From Idiomarinaceae bacterium HL-53 (GTDB lineage: Bacteria > Pseudomonadota > Gammaproteobacteria > Enterobacterales > Alteromonadaceae), in assembly GCA_001458075.1 (NCBI GenBank), contig LN899469.1, positions 1,710,659-1,774,658 on the forward strand: a DNA stretch of 64,000 bases, read 5' to 3'. Each line of letters opens with the position of its first letter. Positions within the stretch are counted from its first letter, which is position 1. The notes beneath the pieces were generated by a model. It had not been told where the DNA came from, searched no databases, and was given only the letters and a program-made list of their open reading frames with translations. Position numbers and translations under genes: made by a program. This document shows positions 50,000 to 58,950 of the stretch, one piece after another.

Positions 50000-50977
50000 A
50001 TGGCAAAGATGAACCTATTACAAGCCATTAATAGCGCACTTGACGTTGCGATGGCAAAGAATGAAAAGGTCTGTATTTTTGGTGAGGATGTTGGTTATTT
50101 TGGAGGCGTATTTCGCGCCACCAGTGACTTACAGGAAAAGTACGGCAAAGCACGTTGTTTCAACACGCCTTTAGTTGAGCAAGGTATTGCGGGTTTTGCC
50201 AATGGTTTGGCTGCGCAAGGGGGGTTCCCAATCGCAGAGATCCAGTTTGGCGATTACATTTTTCCTGCATTCGACCAAATCGTGAATGAAACCGCGAAAT
50301 TCCGTTATCGTTCCGGCAATGAATTTAATGTGGGGGGGCTCACGATTCGAACGCCGTACGGCGGAGGAATTCATGGCGGGCATTACCATTCACAATCTCC
50401 TGAAGCTTACTTTGCCCATACGCCCGGCCTGAAGATTGTTGTACCTCGCAATCCATACGAGGCAAAGGGTTTGTTACTTAGCTCTATTTTTGACCCAAAC
50501 CCTGTATTGTTTATGGAGCCTAAACGTCTCTATCGCGCAGCGGTGGGTGAAGTTCCTGAAGAAGAATACTTCTTACCGATTGGTAAAGCAGAAGTGGTGA
50601 AAGAAGGTACAGACATCACAGTTGTCGGCTGGGGTGCGCAGATTGAAGTGATCGAAAAAGCAGTGGCGATGGCAGAAAAGGATGGGGTAAATGCTGAGAT
50701 TATCGATTTACGCACTATTTTGCCCTGGGATGTTGAAACGGTTGCTCAATCGGTCATGAAAACTGGTCGTTTAGTGGTGAGTCAAGAGGCGCCTCACACC
50801 ATGGCATTTGGTAGTGAAGTGGCGGCAACAATTCAAGAGCAATGTTTCTTATATCTAGAAGCACCCATTATGCGTGCGTCAGGCTTAGATACCCCGTATC
50901 CACTGGCTCATGAGAAAGAATACTTCTCTGATCACTTAAAAACCTACGAAGCCATCAAGCGTTCGTTGAACTATTAA
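50000..50977 (+). CDS. bkdA2: Branched-chain 2-oxo acid dehydrogenase E1 subunit beta
   Basis: 325 residues of the transketolase-like E1beta family. It starts [38 protein letters not shown] and has the C-terminal half with [36 protein letters not shown] and [21 protein letters not shown]. It completes the alpha2beta2 active site. It begins on the base after the E1alpha stop and ends 11 bases before E2, so the three are clearly one operon. Confidence 0.94.
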   Translation: MAKMNLLQAINSALDVAMAKNEKVCIFGEDVGYFGGVFRATSDLQEKYGKARCFNTPLVEQGIAGFANGLAAQGGFPIAEIQFGDYIFPAFDQIVNETAKFRYRSGNEFNVGGLTIRTPYGGGIHGGHYHSQSPEAYFAHTPGLKIVVPRNPYEAKGLLLSSIFDPNPVLFMEPKRLYRAAVGEVPEEEYFLPIGKAEVVKEGTDITVVGWGAQIEVIEKAVAMAEKDGVNAEIIDLRTILPWDVETVAQSVMKTGRLVVSQEAPHTMAFGSEVAATIQEQCFLYLEAPIMRASGLDTPYPLAHEKEYFSDHLKTYEAIKRSLNY

Positions 50978-50988
50978 AAGGAGTGACC

Positions 50989-52566
50989 ATGAGTACTGAT
51001 TTTATTTTACCTGATATTGGTGAAGGAATCGTTGAGTGCGAAATCGTCGAATGGTTAGTTCAAGAAGGCGATGCAATTCAGGAAGATCAGGTGGTTGTTG
51101 AAGTGATGACCGATAAAGCGGTCGTTGAAATTCCTGCAAAATTTGACGGTAAGGTTACCAAGCTCTATTACGCAAAAGGCGATATTGCAAAGGTCGGTGA
51201 GCCTCTGTTTGCGATTGCTGCGGGTGATGCTGAACCGGCGCAAACTGAAGCTGAAACGAAACCTAAAGTAAAAGAGCCTGCACCTGCGGAGCGTAGCCAA
51301 CCAAAATCTGAGATGAGCTTAAAAGATAGTGCAAACGATTTTATCTTACCGGATATTGGTGAAGGAATCGTTGAGTGCGAAATTGTCGAATGGCGAGTAG
51401 CAGAAGGCGACACAGTTGAAGAAGATCAAGTCGTTGTAGAAGTGATGACCGACAAAGCTGTGGTCGAGATTCCTGCCAAATCTGATGGCAAAATTGGCAA
51501 GCTCTATTATGCGAAGGGTGATATCGCGCGCGTGGGCGAACCACTCTTTGCATTGATTGCAGACGGTGAGGTCGCTTCACAAAGCAGTTCTCAAACCGCA
51601 TCTAAAGGTTCTGCACCCGTGCAAACCAAAGCTCAGCCTGCAGGCGGTGAGTTTGAAGCTCCGCAACCTGCGGCGCCTGGGAAGGCGCTTGCGAGCCCAG
51701 CGGTGCGGCGATTGGCGCGAGAAAAAGATATTGATCTCACGCAAGTCAAAGGCTCTGGCAAAAAAGGCCGAATTTTAAAAGAAGATTTAACCCAAGCCAG
51801 CGCAACGAAGTCTGAAGCGTCGAGCTCAGCGCAAGTTACACAAAGTTCTGGCGCGACTGGCGGAACGCACACAGAGCCGATGCGGGGTGTGCGGGCAGCG
51901 ATGGCCAGACAAATGAGCGAATCGGTTCGCACCATTCCTCACTTTACTTACGCAGAAGAGTTTGATTTAACTGATCTTCGACAGCTGCATGCGCAACTAA
52001 AAGCTCAGTATGCGGAACAGGGGGTGCGCCTCACTTTGATGCCTTTCTTTATTAAGGCATTGTCGCTGGCGATCAAAGAATTCCCAATTATGAACGCCCA
52101 ACTCAACGATGATGCAACCGAAATCACCTATTTCGATGATCACAACATTGGTATGGCGGTCGCGACTAAAGTGGGTCTCATGGTTCCGAACATTAAAGCG
52201 GTCCAAAACCTATCTTTGTTGGAAGTGGCTGAAGAGGTGAATCGTCTTACAGCAGCAGCCCGTGAGGGGAAAGTTGCGCAGGCCGACATGAAGGGAGGTA
52301 CTATCACTATCTCCAATATCGGCGTGGTCGGTGGCACAGTCACAACACCCATCATTAACAAGCCTGAAGCTGCGATTGTCGCACTGGGTAAGGTACAAAC
52401 CCTACCTCGGTTTGCGCCTGACGGGAGCGTTGTTGGGCGTGATTTGATGACAGCAAGTTGGTCTGGAGACCATCGTATTATTGATGGAGCAACGATTGCC
52501 AACTTTAATAAGCGCTGGCAACAGTTTCTTGAACAGCCGATGCAAATGCTTACCGTAATGAAATAA
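50989..52566 (+). CDS. bkdB: Dihydrolipoamide acyltransferase (E2) with two lipoyl domains
   Basis: 525 residues from ATG 50989 with AAGGAG upstream; a GTG at 50983 is possible. Domains: two N-terminal lipoyl domains (about 1-80 and 114-193), each with the lipoylated Lys in EVMTDKAVVEIP; a peripheral subunit-binding domain (ASPAVRRLAREKDIDLTQVKGSGKKGRILKEDL, about 237-270); and the acyltransferase core, active site SWSGDHRIIDGATI. BCKDH E2s usually have one lipoyl domain, so the second copy is notable. E3 (lpd) is not in the window. A terminator follows at 52583. Confidence 0.94.
   Translation: MSTDFILPDIGEGIVECEIVEWLVQEGDAIQEDQVVVEVMTDKAVVEIPAKFDGKVTKLYYAKGDIAKVGEPLFAIAAGDAEPAQTEAETKPKVKEPAPAERSQPKSEMSLKDSANDFILPDIGEGIVECEIVEWRVAEGDTVEEDQVVVEVMTDKAVVEIPAKSDGKIGKLYYAKGDIARVGEPLFALIADGEVASQSSSQTASKGSAPVQTKAQPAGGEFEAPQPAAPGKALASPAVRRLAREKDIDLTQVKGSGKKGRILKEDLTQASATKSEASSSAQVTQSSGATGGTHTEPMRGVRAAMARQMSESVRTIPHFTYAEEFDLTDLRQLHAQLKAQYAEQGVRLTLMPFFIKALSLAIKEFPIMNAQLNDDATEITYFDDHNIGMAVATKVGLMVPNIKAVQNLSLLEVAEEVNRLTAAAREGKVAQADMKGGTITISNIGVVGGTVTTPIINKPEAAIVALGKVQTLPRFAPDGSVVGRDLMTASWSGDHRIIDGATIANFNKRWQQFLEQPMQMLTVMK
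50998..51219 (+). repeat. Lipoyl-domain repeat, copy 1 of E2
   Basis: About 74 codons nearly identical to a second copy 339 bases downstream. Near the start a stretch of 32 bases (51013-51044) is identical at the DNA level, so the duplication is recent or has been homogenised. Confidence 0.8.
51337..51558 (+). repeat. Lipoyl-domain repeat, copy 2 of E2
   Basis: Second copy, period exactly 339 bases (113 codons), joined to copy 1 by a Pro-, Ala- and Glu-rich linker. Both keep the lipoylation motif TDKAV. Confidence 0.8.
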
Positions 52567-52582
52567 CCGAGTTTGATAATAG

Positions 52583-52609
52583 AAAAGGGGCGTTACGCCC
52601 CTTTTTTTA
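52583..52609 (+). terminator. Rho-independent terminator of the keto-acid dehydrogenase operon
   Basis: AAAAGGGGCG at 52583-52592 pairs with CGCCCCTTTT around TTA, followed by a T-run to 52609. It lies 17 bases after the E2 stop. A closely similar hairpin stands at 63306-63330. Confidence 0.92.
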
Positions 52610-52629
52610 TACAGAGGTTCACGCAAGTC

Positions 52630-53073
52630 ATGAACATGCTATTTGAGTTTGGCTACGTCGGGTTATTTCTCTCCGCATTCCTAGCGGCAACCATTTTACC
52701 CTTCAGTTCTGAAGTCGTTTTGTCCACATTGCTTATCGCTGAACTCTCGCCCGCATGGCTTATCGTGAGTGCGACTGCAGGCAATGTATTGGGCTCATGC
52801 GCAAACTATGGCTTAGGCTCTAGTTTGCGAGCACCCCGAGTCCAAACATGGTTAGGGATATCTCCACGAGCATTCGAGCAAGCGGAAACGAGGTTTCAAC
52901 GAATGGGTACGTGGGCGCTACTCTTTGCTTGGGTTCCCGTGATTGGCGATCCGCTCACATTTGTTGCGGGCGCTCTGAGAGTCAATCTTGTTTGGTTCTT
53001 GATACTCGTAAGTGTCGGCAAACTTGCACGCTATCTTGTTGTTAGTTATCTTGTTTTAAAAACAATGGCCTAA
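52630..53073 (+). CDS. YqaA/DedA-like membrane protein
   Basis: 147 residues from ATG 52630, whose upstream region holds an AGAGG; longer in-frame starts would run through the terminator. Three to four transmembrane helices (LFLSAFLAATILPFSSEVVLS, LIVSATAGNVLGSCANYGLG, FAWVPVIGDPLTFVAGALRV, FLILVSVGKLARYLVVSYLVL). The motifs FSSEVVL, GSxxNYxLG, FxRxGxWxLLFAWVPxIGDPLTxxAG and KxxRY identify the YqaA branch of the DedA (SNARE-associated) superfamily, now linked with lipid carrier flipping for other members. Function of this branch is unsettled. Confidence 0.88.
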   Translation: MNMLFEFGYVGLFLSAFLAATILPFSSEVVLSTLLIAELSPAWLIVSATAGNVLGSCANYGLGSSLRAPRVQTWLGISPRAFEQAETRFQRMGTWALLFAWVPVIGDPLTFVAGALRVNLVWFLILVSVGKLARYLVVSYLVLKTMA

Positions 53074-53099
53074 TAAGACAAACTACAAGGAAAATCCGC

Positions 53100-53435
53100 A
53101 TGGAAATGACCCTCGACCCCCAAAGCCAGCGTGCAAAAAGCAACGCCATGATTGCTTATGCACTCATGGTCGCCGGCTTGTTTACCGGTATCTTTTGGTT
53201 TATTGGCGCATTTTGGGCTTGGTTTAAACGCAATGAGGCAGTCGGAACCATTTATCACTCTCATCTGCAAAATATCGTTGCAACTTTCTGGTGGGGGCTG
53301 CTTTGGGTCGCAATTGGTTTAGTGTTGATGTTGGTATTGATTGGCTATTTGGTTCTATTCGCTGCCTACATTTGGATGATCTTTAGATTAATTAATGGCA
53401 TTTCAAAGATTCTTAGTAACGAGGCCTACCTCTAG
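53100..53435 (+). CDS. Small DUF4870-like membrane protein
   Basis: 111 residues. Two long membrane segments (AYALMVAGLFTGIFWFIGAFWAW and FWWGLLWVAIGLVLMLVLIGYLVLFAAYIW) flank a charged loop KRNEAVGTIYHSHLQNIVATF. The layout and the HSHLQ signature resemble DUF4870 proteins. AAGGAAA is upstream of the ATG. The TAG overlaps the GTG of the racemase gene by one base, so the two are translationally coupled; the reason for the pairing is unknown. Confidence 0.75.
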   Translation: MEMTLDPQSQRAKSNAMIAYALMVAGLFTGIFWFIGAFWAWFKRNEAVGTIYHSHLQNIVATFWWGLLWVAIGLVLMLVLIGYLVLFAAYIWMIFRLINGISKILSNEAYL

Positions 53436-54130
53436 TGAAGCGCATTGGCCTGATAGGGGGCATGAGTTGGGAGTCGACTGCGGTCTATTATCGACTCTTA
53501 AATCAAAGCGCTCGGGCGCGACTTGGAGGGCAAAATTGCGCGCCCTTGGTGCTATGGAATGTAGACTTTGCAAAGATTTCTGCACTCCAACACAGCGGCG
53601 ATTGGCAGGCAACGGCGGCGCTGCTAATTGAGGGGGCAGAGCGTTTGGAGCGCGCGGGTGCTGAGTGTATTCTGATTTGTACCAACACCATGCATAAAGT
53701 CGCTGAGGAAGTGCAAGCGCGTGTTCAAATTCCGTTGCTGCATTTGATTGATATTGTTGCGCACGAAATTTTAGCGAGGGGTATGAAACGCGTGGGTCTT
53801 TTAGGAACGCAATTTACGATGTCTGAGAGCTTTTACGCAGAGCGCTTGGCATCTCATGGTATCGACACCATGGTTCCAAGCACTTCTAGTCAAGCTGAGA
53901 TTCACCGCGTGATATACGAGGAGTTGTGCCAAGGCGAGTGCTCTAAAAAATCCAAGCAGTTCTATTTGAATGAAGTGGAAAAACTGAGTGCTCGTGGTGC
54001 GCAGGGGATTATTCTCGGCTGTACGGAAATAGGCTTATTGATTAGCCAAGAAAACACGCCAATCCCGCTTTTAGATACTACTGCGCTCCATGTAAATGCT
54101 GCACTCGATTTTGTGCTCACAGACGCGTGA
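53435..54130 (+). CDS. Aspartate/glutamate racemase family protein
   Basis: 231 residues. The YgeA/RacX branch of cofactor-independent racemases is shown by MKRIGLIGGMSWESTAVYYRLLN, and both catalytic cysteines are kept: Cys82 in LICTNTMHK and Cys196 in LGCTEIGLL. It would interconvert L and D forms of aspartate, glutamate or broader amino acids for peptidoglycan remodelling or D-amino-acid release. The start is GTG at 53435 overlapping the previous stop. It converges on the SDR gene with an 11-base gap. The exact substrate cannot be read. Confidence 0.9.
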   Translation: MKRIGLIGGMSWESTAVYYRLLNQSARARLGGQNCAPLVLWNVDFAKISALQHSGDWQATAALLIEGAERLERAGAECILICTNTMHKVAEEVQARVQIPLLHLIDIVAHEILARGMKRVGLLGTQFTMSESFYAERLASHGIDTMVPSTSSQAEIHRVIYEELCQGECSKKSKQFYLNEVEKLSARGAQGIILGCTEIGLLISQENTPIPLLDTTALHVNAALDFVLTDA

Positions 54131-54141
54131 AAGCTGGCTGA

Positions 54142-54921
54142 TTATCGCCTTGCCACAAGTGTTCTGACTAAACCTGGGAAAAAACGCTGCAAACGGGGCG
54201 CAAGCTTGCTCAAGCCTGAACCGACCACTACTTCAGCTTTATTATTCTGAATGGCTTGTATAATTTCTTTGGCACATTGCTCAGCAGAAATACCGCCCGC
54301 GTTATCAGGATCCTCTCTATTCAGCTTTTCACCCGACCCGGTAAGGGCGTTGTGAGCAATTTGTGTATGGACAAAACCCGGGCAAATCGTGGTGCAGTGA
54401 ATATTCTTGTCAAACATTTCTGCTCGCAAACAGTCCATAAAACCAATCACACCAAACTTTGAGCCCGCATAGCCACTGCGTAATTTGGTACCAACTTTGC
54501 CTGCGACTGAGGATACGGTCACAATATGCCCATTGCCCTGTTCTAACATACTGGGTAGTACAGCCTTCGTGAGCGCGACCACACTGAAGTAATTAATCTC
54601 CATTAAATCACGATAGACTTTTAGATCTGTTTCCAACGTAAGGCTACGCTGAGAAACACCTGCGTTATTTATGAGAATATCAATCGGTTGTTGACTTACG
54701 AATCTTCGAGCTGCTTCGAGGGCATGTTCTGGGTTCATTAAGTCAAGCGGAAACACCTGATGCTCGCCCGGTAATTCTGAGGCGAGAGTATTCAAGGTCT
54801 CTTCGCTACGCGCGGTAAGAATTAGTTGCGCCCCGGCTCTTGCCAGTGCATGCGCTAGCGCCAGACCAATCCCGGAAGAAGCGCCTGTTAACCAGATCGT
54901 TTTACCGTGAATATCGCTCAT
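54142..54921 (-). CDS. Short-chain dehydrogenase/reductase
   Basis: 259 residues from the ATG at 54921, preceded by AGAGG; a GTG at 54927 is the alternative. The classical SDR features are seen: cofactor motif TGASSGIG, NNAGVS, and the catalytic Ser with Tyr-x-x-x-Lys in VSSVAGKVGTKLRSGYAGSK. The C-terminal end KLAPRLQRFFPGLVRTLVARR resembles the DltE/YbbO-type members that act on lipid-like ketones. Last gene of the argE-rnhB-SDR run, 9 bases after rnhB. The substrate is unknown. Confidence 0.9.
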   Translation of the reverse strand: MSDIHGKTIWLTGASSGIGLALAHALARAGAQLILTARSEETLNTLASELPGEHQVFPLDLMNPEHALEAARRFVSQQPIDILINNAGVSQRSLTLETDLKVYRDLMEINYFSVVALTKAVLPSMLEQGNGHIVTVSSVAGKVGTKLRSGYAGSKFGVIGFMDCLRAEMFDKNIHCTTICPGFVHTQIAHNALTGSGEKLNREDPDNAGGISAEQCAKEIIQAIQNNKAEVVVGSGLSKLAPRLQRFFPGLVRTLVARR

Positions 54922-54930
54922 GTTCACCTC

Positions 54931-55506
54931 TTATGATGGTTCTACTAATAACGCCTTGACGGGCTTAAAGCTCTTGCGATGAATGGGACTGACCCCGTGC
55001 GTTTTGATGAGCTCTAAATGAAGTTTTGTTGGATATGCTTTGTGCTGTGCAAATTGATATTCAGGGTATTGCTCGTGCCAAGCATACATTTGTCGGTCTC
55101 GCTCAACCTTAGCAAGGATCGATGCCGCGCTAATGGCCGGCTCAATCGCGTCTCCACCAATCACTGCGGTCGCAGGAATAGCTAGTCCATGTGGAATCTT
55201 GTTTCCGTCTATGAGTGCCTCTGTAGCGGGCGTAGGTAAGGCTTCGATGGCACGACGCATCGCCAGCAATGATGCATACAGAATATTTAATTCATCTATC
55301 TCTTCAGGATCACATTGAGCAATCGACCAAGCGAGCGCCTTTTGTTTTATTTCAGTGCTCAACAGATCACGCTTTTTCTCACTCAACTTCTTCGAGTCGG
55401 CGAGTCCTTCGATCGGTTTTGCTGGATCAAGAATAACCGCAGCTGCAACCACTGGCCCTGCAATCGGTCCTCTTCCAGCTTCGTCGACACCACAAATCAC
55501 AAACAA
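54931..55506 (-). CDS. rnhB: Ribonuclease HII
   Basis: 191 residues (E. coli 198). It removes ribonucleotides from DNA. Catalytic carboxylates lie in [12 protein letters not shown] (Asp and Glu), [12 protein letters not shown], and [13 protein letters not shown]. It overlaps the end of argE by 10 bases and stands next to an SDR gene, not to lpxB and dnaE as in E. coli. So this cell has both RNase HI (29336) and HII. Confidence 0.95.
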   Translation of the reverse strand: MFVICGVDEAGRGPIAGPVVAAAVILDPAKPIEGLADSKKLSEKKRDLLSTEIKQKALAWSIAQCDPEEIDELNILYASLLAMRRAIEALPTPATEALIDGNKIPHGLAIPATAVIGGDAIEPAISAASILAKVERDRQMYAWHEQYPEYQFAQHKAYPTKLHLELIKTHGVSPIHRKSFKPVKALLVEPS

Positions 55507-56651
55507 AGCTCCTGCACTAAGCGTTCAATTTTTGTAAGCGCAGGGTTAATTTCGTCGAGACGAATAAACTCGTCTGGTTGGTGCGCCTGATTAATCGAGC
55601 CAGGCCCCATAACGATAGTTTCACAACCTAAGGCGTCAATAAAAGGTGCTTCTGTACAATAGTTCGCGGGCTCTGCTTTGCTCCCACTGATCTGCTCAGC
55701 CATTTTGACCAATGTACTATCTGCCGCACATTGGTAACCCGGTATCGGAGGATGCATTGACTCGACCGCCAGTAGGCTAGGATACTTGTTTATCAGAGGC
55801 TCGAGTTTTTTCGTTAACAGCTCGCCGAGCAGATCAACTGGCATGCCGGGAAGGGGTCGCATGTCCATATGTAGTTCGCAGCACGCACAAATACGATTCG
55901 CAGCGTCGCCACCATGAATGTGTCCAAAGTTCAAAGTTGGGTACGGAACACGAAAGGCAGGTTCTGCATAGTTATTCTTAAGCTCCGCTTTGAGCTTCAA
56001 TAGCGATGCAATCACCTCGTGCATAATTTCGATTGCATTAATGCCTGCGTCAGGATCGGAGCTATGTCCCGACTTGCCGGTAACCCGAATGCAGTCGGTA
56101 AAATGCCCTTTATGCATTCGTACGGGTACCATCGAAGTTGGCTCGCCAATAACTGCATAATCTGGTTTTAAATTCGGAAACTTACTTAGTTCCCGTGCGC
56201 CTGCCATAGTGGTTTCTTCATCCGCCGTTGCAAGCACGTAGATAGGTTTACTTAGTTCGTTGAGGTCGATACGTTTGAGTGCTTCTAAGACAAAAGCGAA
56301 AAAGCCTTTCATATCGGCACTACCTAAACCAAAAAGCTTGCCATCGGCCTCAGTTAAAGTGAAAGGGTCGCGGGTCCAGCGTCCTTCGTCCCATGGCACG
56401 GTATCGGTATGTCCTGCAAGTAATAAGCCGCCACTTGCATGTTCAGGCCCTTTTCGAGCCAAGAGGTTGTATTTGTTCGGTTGCGCCTCGAGTGCTTCTA
56501 TTTGAACGCCAAACCCAAGTGATTCTAGCCAAACACCTAACTGATCAATGACAGGTTTATTCGAGGTATCCCATTGAGGATTTAGACAGCTCACGGACGG
56601 CAAAGCGATCATTGACTTATACATGGAGAGAAATTCAGGCAAAGCGGCCAT
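55497..56651 (-). CDS. argE: Acetylornithine deacetylase
   Basis: 384 residues (E. coli 383), a zinc M20 peptidase-fold enzyme that hydrolyses N-acetylornithine in arginine synthesis. Metal ligands and catalytic acid: His81 in AGHTDTVP, Asp113 in SADMKG, Glu145/Glu146 in DEETT and Glu170 in GEPTS; the late His is in CTEAPF. The ribosome site GAGGTG stands before the ATG. It follows an AbgT transporter gene, but a terminator stands between them, so expression may depend on read-through or on a promoter inside that region. The transporter neighbour leaves open that it acts on an imported acylated or glutamyl compound. Confidence 0.92.
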   Translation of the reverse strand: MAALPEFLSMYKSMIALPSVSCLNPQWDTSNKPVIDQLGVWLESLGFGVQIEALEAQPNKYNLLARKGPEHASGGLLLAGHTDTVPWDEGRWTRDPFTLTEADGKLFGLGSADMKGFFAFVLEALKRIDLNELSKPIYVLATADEETTMAGARELSKFPNLKPDYAVIGEPTSMVPVRMHKGHFTDCIRVTGKSGHSSDPDAGINAIEIMHEVIASLLKLKAELKNNYAEPAFRVPYPTLNFGHIHGGDAANRICACCELHMDMRPLPGMPVDLLGELLTKKLEPLINKYPSLLAVESMHPPIPGYQCAADSTLVKMAEQISGSKAEPANYCTEAPFIDALGCETIVMGPGSINQAHQPDEFIRLDEINPALTKIERLVQELCL

Positions 56652-56670
56652 GGCAACACCTCGTTGAGAT

Positions 56671-56697
56671 AAAAATGGGTGCTGCAGGACAGCACCC
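56671..56697 (-). terminator. Rho-independent terminator between the AbgT gene and argE
   Basis: On the minus strand GGGTGCTG and CAGCACCC (plus coordinates 56677-56684 and 56690-56697) make a perfect eight-pair stem with a five-base loop, followed by ATTTTTA. It ends only 20 bases before the argE ATG, within a possible attenuator. Confidence 0.85.
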
Positions 56698-56704
56698 AGT
56701 GAAG

Positions 56705-56722
56705 TTTACCCTGCAGGGTAAA
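56705..56722. promoter_or_regulatory. 18-base perfect palindrome over the AbgT-gene stop codon
   Basis: TTTACCCTGCAGGGTAAA is fully self-complementary and contains the TAA stop at 56706-56708. Its CTGCAGG can also pair with CCTGCAG inside the terminator hairpin at 56677-56697, so the two structures compete. Confidence 0.55.
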
Positions 56723-58262
56723 GATAGTTCGATTGTACTCCGAGTGGTAAACCAATGCCCCAGTAGATAAGTAAGAACGCAGTCCAAACAATCAATAGGG
56801 TGACACTAAACGGTAACATCATTGAGACGAGTGTACCGATACCCGTATTCTTCACATAGCGTTGGCAATACACCACAACAAGTGGGAAGTATGGGAGTAA
56901 CGGCGTGATGATATTACTCACAGAATCACCCACACGATAGGCCGCTTGAGTTAGATCGGGCGAGATACCGAGTTGCATGAGCATCGGTACAAAAATAGGT
57001 GAAATGAGCAACCATTTGGCGCTTGCAGAACCTACAAACAAGTTGATAACGGCAACCAGTAGAATGATACCTACCAGTGTGACCGGACCCGGAACGCCAA
57101 GGCCTCCAAGGAAATTTGCACCTTTCATGGCAATTAAGATACCAAGGTTTGAATCTCCAAACGCTTTAATAAACAGTGCACAGAAGAATGCCATGACCAA
57201 GTAGTAAGCCATGGTTTCCATGGTTTTAGACATGGCCATAATGATGTCTTTAGATTCCTTAAAGGTTCCAGACACGTAACCGTGAACAATACCAGGAACC
57301 CAGAACAACAAGAAGATTAATGGCACGATAGACTGCATTAACGGTGCGTCAAACGCTGCAATTTCACCTGCTGGTGAACGCAACGCGGAAGTTTCAGGCC
57401 AAACTGCGGCAATTAATAGTCCAATACCGAGTAGCATGGTCAGGCCGCCTGCATGGAAGGCTTTACGATCTTGTGCGCTGACTTCTTCCATTTGTGGCAT
57501 GTCGTCTTTGTCACCATCAATCATGACACCTTTGAGACGAGGCTCTACGACTTTGTCGGTGATGTACCAACCTACGAGTACCACCACAATCGATGAAAGG
57601 CCGGTGAACATCCAATTGTTCAGCGGGTTCAGTACGATATTTGGATCGTATAATTGTGCGGCGGTTTGGGTAATGCCCTGCAGCATTGGGTCGATGGCAC
57701 TGGGTACGAAGTTAGCACTAAAACCACCAGAAACCCCTGCGAATGCGGCCGCAATTCCTGCTAGTGGATGGCGACCCGCTGCATAGAAAATAATACCGCC
57801 CAATGGAATGACGAGCACATAGCCTGCATCAACGGCAGTGTGGCTGACGATCGCAACTAAAATCAACAATGGAGTGAGCAAGAATTTTGCCGTGTTATTG
57901 AGGAGTAGTTTAATAGCGACATTGATAAAACCACTGCGCTCTGCAACCCCAATACCGAGCATTGCAACCAACACAACGCCGAGCGGCGCAAATGAAGTGA
58001 ACGTTGTCACCATACTCGCGAGAAATTGGGCGAGTGCGTCGGGTGCCAACAAGTTATTAACCACGATGGGCACGCCCGTACGTGGGTCTGCTTCTGCATA
58101 ACTGAACTGAGAGAAAATAAGACTCAGAATCCAAACGATGACCAGCAAGCCGGCAAACATAACAGCTGGATCAGGAAGCTTATTTCCGATCACCTCAACT
58201 TTATTGAGAATGCGATTTAGTAGGCCGGTTTGATTATCAGCCTGGGTATTATTTTGACTCAT
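56706..58262 (-). CDS. AbgT-family transporter
   Basis: 518 residues with about 11-13 transmembrane segments. Family marks include NKLPDPAVMFAGLL, GVAERSGFINVAIKLLL, HTAVDAGYVLVIPLGGIIFYAAGRHPLAGIAAAFAGVSGGFSANF and VGSASAKWLLISPIFVPML. AbgT proteins import p-aminobenzoyl-glutamate or export sulfonamides and related antimetabolites. A dipeptide or acyl-amino-acid role would suit the argE enzyme next to it. Its leader folds into a long hairpin (58270-58330) that covers its ribosome site; its 3' end carries a palindrome and terminator. Upstream lies a separate outer-membrane protein gene on the same strand. Confidence 0.9.
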   Translation of the reverse strand: MSQNNTQADNQTGLLNRILNKVEVIGNKLPDPAVMFAGLLVIVWILSLIFSQFSYAEADPRTGVPIVVNNLLAPDALAQFLASMVTTFTSFAPLGVVLVAMLGIGVAERSGFINVAIKLLLNNTAKFLLTPLLILVAIVSHTAVDAGYVLVIPLGGIIFYAAGRHPLAGIAAAFAGVSGGFSANFVPSAIDPMLQGITQTAAQLYDPNIVLNPLNNWMFTGLSSIVVVLVGWYITDKVVEPRLKGVMIDGDKDDMPQMEEVSAQDRKAFHAGGLTMLLGIGLLIAAVWPETSALRSPAGEIAAFDAPLMQSIVPLIFLLFWVPGIVHGYVSGTFKESKDIIMAMSKTMETMAYYLVMAFFCALFIKAFGDSNLGILIAMKGANFLGGLGVPGPVTLVGIILLVAVINLFVGSASAKWLLISPIFVPMLMQLGISPDLTQAAYRVGDSVSNIITPLLPYFPLVVVYCQRYVKNTGIGTLVSMMLPFSVTLLIVWTAFLLIYWGIGLPLGVQSNYLYPAG

Positions 58263-58269
58263 GGTTAAT

Positions 58270-58330
58270 CCCCGTGTTTTCCACGTGTTCTTATCAGGAA
58301 GCCTAAGAATACATGGAACTGCACACGGGG
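58270..58330 (-). promoter_or_regulatory. Long stem-loop in the 5' leader of the AbgT gene
   Basis: In plus coordinates CCCCGTGT (58270-58277) pairs with ACACGGGG (58323-58330), TTCCA (58279-58283) with TGGAA (58314-58318) and TTCTTA (58288-58293) with TAAGAA (58304-58309), with a 10-base loop. In the transcript this gives about 22 pairs in a near-continuous stem. Its 3' arm holds the GGGG that serves as ribosome site, 7 bases from the ATG. No U-run follows, so it is not an intrinsic terminator. A TATAAA lies just upstream (58354-58349). Confidence 0.65.
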
Positions 58331-58356
58331 GGTAGGGGGAAGGTTTATTTTATAAG

Positions 58357-58950
58357 CTAGAAACTGAAGCGCGCGCCAATTCCCCAAGTGGAGCCGGTGT
58401 AGACCTCTTCAAACGTAACACCAAAAGCGGCTTGTGGTGAAAAATACCACCAACCGGAGGCACTCACGCCCGAGTCTGAGGGTAAACCATCGAATTTAAT
58501 ATAACGGTACCCGAGTCTTGTTTCGAATACTTCGAAGCGATTTCTAAACCCGGTGTTGAGTGTGTAGAAAGCAGTACCACTACCAAATAAATTGCCGCTG
58601 TCTGCAATACGACCCAACGACGCAGAAAACTCCATGGTGACCCCATCGGCGATAGTGAAATATTTACCTGCACCTAGGTCGAGAAATGATTCAGATCTTG
58701 TGTTATTGAAGCTATTGTAGTTTGCGTATTTATAGCGGCCAAACGTGAAAACTTTGTGCTCTAGTTCATATTCGAGGTCGAGAAAGACACCACGTTTCAT
58801 GCTACTGCTGTTCAGGTAAGCACCATTCACATGAGTGTAGCTGGGTTGGCTCATGCTGACTGCCTGTGCCGACGTTGAAAGCAGTGTGACGCTCACGGCT
58901 AGGGTACTGAAGAGAGTTTTGAGTGGACTCTTAAATAACTTCGTTCCCAT
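58357..58950 (-). CDS. Outer-membrane beta-barrel-like protein of unknown function
   Basis: 197 residues from the ATG at 58950, which has GGGAG upstream (an earlier in-frame ATG at 58992 adds a spurious head). A long signal peptide (LFSTLAVSVTLLSTSAQA) is followed by a mature part of alternating aromatic strands (VFLDLEYELEHKVFTFGRYKY, YFTIADGVTMEFSASLGRIA, FEVFETRLGYRYIKFDG). It ends GIGARFSF, a C-terminal Phe recognised by the BAM machinery. About eight strands fit an OmpA-like small barrel. No name recognised. It precedes the AbgT gene on the same strand. Confidence 0.8.
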   Translation of the reverse strand: MGTKLFKSPLKTLFSTLAVSVTLLSTSAQAVSMSQPSYTHVNGAYLNSSSMKRGVFLDLEYELEHKVFTFGRYKYANYNSFNNTRSESFLDLGAGKYFTIADGVTMEFSASLGRIADSGNLFGSGTAFYTLNTGFRNRFEVFETRLGYRYIKFDGLPSDSGVSASGWWYFSPQAAFGVTFEEVYTGSTWGIGARFSF

